A DNA stretch of 7,883 nucleotides from an uncultured Pseudorhodoferax sp. (GTDB taxonomy: Bacteria; Pseudomonadota; Gammaproteobacteria; Burkholderiales; Burkholderiaceae), in NCBI GenBank assembly GCA_913776795.1, contig CAJYRH010000097.1, positions 1 to 7,883 on the forward strand, written 5' to 3'. The position numbers and the translations under genes are program-made. The stretch's first letter is position 1. Every line of letters begins with the position of its first letter. Of this stretch, positions 6,664-7,883 are shown piece after piece. Below the pieces are notes generated by a model, which was given only the letters and a program-made list of their open reading frames with translations, had not been told where the DNA came from and did no database searches.

Positions 6664-7608
6664 GTGGTGGAGACTTCGTGGATTCACACCACTGTCTTGT
6701 TGAACGAGGCGGTCGATGCTCTTGTCAACAAGCCGTCGCAGGCCGCGACCGGCGTGGCGCGCATCTATGTGGACGCGACCTTCGGCCGGGGTGGTCACAG
6801 CCGGTTGCTGCTGTCGCGGCTGGCTCCCGACGACCGGCTGGTGGCGTTCGACCGCGACCCGCAGGCGGTCGCGGCTGCAGCGCAGATCGCCGATCCGCGC
6901 TTTTCCATCCGGCACGAGGCCTTCCATGCCCTGGGCGAGCTGCCCGAGGCGAGCGTGGCCGGGGTGCTGATGGACCTCGGGGTCAGTTCGCCCCAGATCG
7001 ACGACCCGGCGCGGGGCTTCAGCTTCCGTGCCGATGGACCGCTGGACATGCGCATGGACACGACGCGCGGCGCTAGCGTGGCCGAGTGGCTTGCCACGGC
7101 CGACACCACAACCATCGCGGAGGTGATTCGTGACTATGGCGAAGAACGGTTTGCTGTTCCGATTGCAAAGGCGATTGTTGCTCGCCGACAGGAACGGGGC
7201 CCTGTTTCAACCACCGCCGAGCTGGCCCAGCTCGTGGCTGGCGCGGTCAAAACCCGCGAGCCGGGCAAGGACCCTGCAACGCGCACATTTCAGGCTCTTC
7301 GGATTCACATCAACGCCGAGCTTGAAGAACTGCAACAGGCGCTGAGCGCAGCACTGCGCGTGCTGGCGCCGGGTGGCCGGCTCGCGGTGATCAGTTTCCA
7401 TTCGCTGGAAGACCGCATCGTCAAGCAGTTCATCGCGCGCCACGCCAGGGAGGTGGTGGACCGCCGTTCGCCAGGCTGGATGCTGGGCCAGAGCACCGCC
7501 ATGCCGCTCAAGGCGCTGGGCCGCGTGATGCCCTCGCAGGCCGAGATCCAGGCCAACCCGCGTGCGCGCAGCGCAGTCATGCGCGTGGCCGAGAGGACGA
7601 GCGCATGA
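6664..7608 (+). CDS. rsmH: 16S rRNA (cytosine1402-N4)-methyltransferase RsmH (MraW)
   Basis: RsmH uses SAM to methylate N4 of C1402 in the 16S rRNA decoding centre. The product has 314 residues, the usual length. [13 protein letters not shown] (8-20) is the family N-terminus. [12 protein letters not shown] (35-46) is SAM motif I, AFDRDP (61-66) the ribose-binding acidic motif, MDLGVSSPQ (103-111) motif IV, and ISFHSLEDR (243-251) the C-terminal signature. The inserted helical domain lies between, at about 120-220. Two adjacent GTG codons (6664 and 6667) can start it. TGAGG at 6655-6659 lies 4 or 7 bases before them, so 6667 is a fair alternative and would cost one residue. The gene begins 6 bases after mraZ ends. 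Its TGA overlaps the ATG of a possible small ORF in an ATGA at 7605-7608. Confidence 0.97.
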   Translation: MVETSWIHTTVLLNEAVDALVNKPSQAATGVARIYVDATFGRGGHSRLLLSRLAPDDRLVAFDRDPQAVAAAAQIADPRFSIRHEAFHALGELPEASVAGVLMDLGVSSPQIDDPARGFSFRADGPLDMRMDTTRGASVAEWLATADTTTIAEVIRDYGEERFAVPIAKAIVARRQERGPVSTTAELAQLVAGAVKTREPGKDPATRTFQALRIHINAELEELQQALSAALRVLAPGGRLAVISFHSLEDRIVKQFIARHAREVVDRRSPGWMLGQSTAMPLKALGRVMPSQAEIQANPRARSAVMRVAERTSA

Positions 7609-7706
7609 GCGAAGCGAAGTTCTGCCGCCAGGCGGCACCGAGGCGCAATGCGACGCCCCCGGGCAGCAGCGTCGTCCGCACCGTGGTGAGCGGAGGGGCC
7701 CCATGA
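7605..7706 (+). CDS. Possible 33-residue small ORF bridging rsmH and ftsL by ATGA overlaps
   Basis: I do not recognise this product (begins [15 protein letters not shown], ends [11 protein letters not shown]). The ORF starts in the ATGA that ends rsmH (7605-7608) and stops in the ATGA that begins ftsL (7703-7706), so it exactly fills the gap. AGAGGA (7592-7597) lies 7 bases before its ATG. Roughly 85% of its codons end in G or C, like the neighbours, but second positions are also GC-rich (about 70%), which is less typical of coding DNA. The peptide is basic, rich in Arg, Ala, Pro and Ser, with no membrane segment. It may be a true small protein, a coupling leader that carries ribosomes to ftsL, or chance. 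Confidence 0.4.
   Translation: MSEAKFCRQAAPRRNATPPGSSVVRTVVSGGAP
7623..7637. repeat. 15-base palindrome in the rsmH-ftsL gap
   Basis: TGCCGCC and GGCGGCA surround a central A, giving perfect dyad symmetry. As RNA it would be a short hairpin (5-bp stem, 5-base loop). It lies 18 bases into the possible small ORF. It may be an operator, a small hairpin or chance; nothing else supports a function. Confidence 0.35.
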
Positions 7707-7883
7707 CCCGGCTGAACCTCGTCCTGCTGCTGGCCGTGATGGTGAGCGCCATGTACCTCGTGCGCACACAGTACGAGTCGCGCAACCTCACCGTGCAGCT
7801 GGACCGCGAGACCCGGCTGGCGCGCCGGCTCGACGTGGAGTTCGACCGCCTGCAGGTCGAGCGCCGCGGCCAGGCCACGCCGC
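7703..7883 (+). CDS. ftsL: Cell division protein FtsL, N-terminal part (runs off window)
   Basis: FtsL is a small bitopic inner-membrane protein that joins FtsB and FtsQ in the divisome and helps activate septal synthesis by FtsWI. Sixty codons are present. Residues 1-3 are cytoplasmic (MTR), 4-20 form the membrane segment (LNLVLLLAVMVSAMYLV), and the RTQYESRNL stretch then starts a periplasmic coiled coil rich in Leu, Arg and Glu. VERRGQATP at the window edge matches the betaproteobacterial FtsL pattern I know (VERRAQATP). GGAGG at 7692-7696 lies 6 bases before ATG 7703, which supports this start. The position after rsmH, where ftsI should follow, is the standard dcw order. The remainder, probably about 30-40 residues, is outside the window. 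Confidence 0.92.
   Translation, partial: MTRLNLVLLLAVMVSAMYLVRTQYESRNLTVQLDRETRLARRLDVEFDRLQVERRGQATP

Noticed and set aside
6087..7076. 329-codon + strand frame over mraZ and rsmH
   Set aside because: It begins in the hairpin region and overlaps two clearly identified genes in another frame; no motif seen.
7121..7215. Lower-GC stretch inside rsmH as a possible recombined segment
   Set aside because: The frame and the RsmH family sequence run through it unbroken, and the dip is short; ordinary codon variation explains it.

Overview
The window reads as chromosomal core DNA from a GC-rich betaproteobacterium, most likely Burkholderiales, family Comamonadaceae (Acidovorax-like). The basis is the gene order (rlmI-like, COG0523 GTPase, dksA, STAS-like gene, hslV-hslU, mraZ-rsmH-ftsL), the HslV form with a short MEQFHG propeptide, and the zinc-finger-less DksA. 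This assignment comes from recognising protein families, not from a database search. All convincing genes lie on the + strand. No tRNA, rRNA, CRISPR array, insertion sequence or prophage gene was seen.

Layout. 1-336: 3' end of rlmI (23S rRNA cytosine methyltransferase). 396-1451: CobW/COG0523 metal-chaperone GTPase with a His-rich loop. 1452-1594: dksA leader with several overlapping inverted repeats. 1595-2326: dksA, with a long Lys/Ala/Pro-rich N-terminus and three of the four zinc cysteines replaced. 2359-3951: a protein of unknown function that ends in a STAS-like domain and has a possible second, degenerate copy upstream. It contains a G9 tract and is followed by a strong intrinsic terminator. 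4027-5938: the HslVU (ClpQY) protease. 5939-6222: an AT-rich intergenic region with a terminator that works on the - strand and a candidate MraZ operator. 6223-7883: start of the division and cell wall (dcw) cluster: mraZ, rsmH, a possible 33-codon ORF linked by ATGA overlaps on both sides, and the first 60 codons of ftsL.

How the genes relate. The left half links ribosome modification, metal supply and the stringent-response cofactor DksA. The COG0523/dksA pairing fits the known association of this GTPase family with zinc-independent DksA proteins. The middle is the heat-shock type protease HslVU. The right end starts the division operon, where MraZ is the autoregulator, RsmH modifies 16S rRNA and FtsL joins the divisome. 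The window is mostly ordinary core genome. The points most worth checking are the ATGA-bridged small ORF, the - strand terminator before mraZ, the STAS-like gene with its G9 tract, and how hslVU is transcribed with a terminator only about 30 bases upstream of it.
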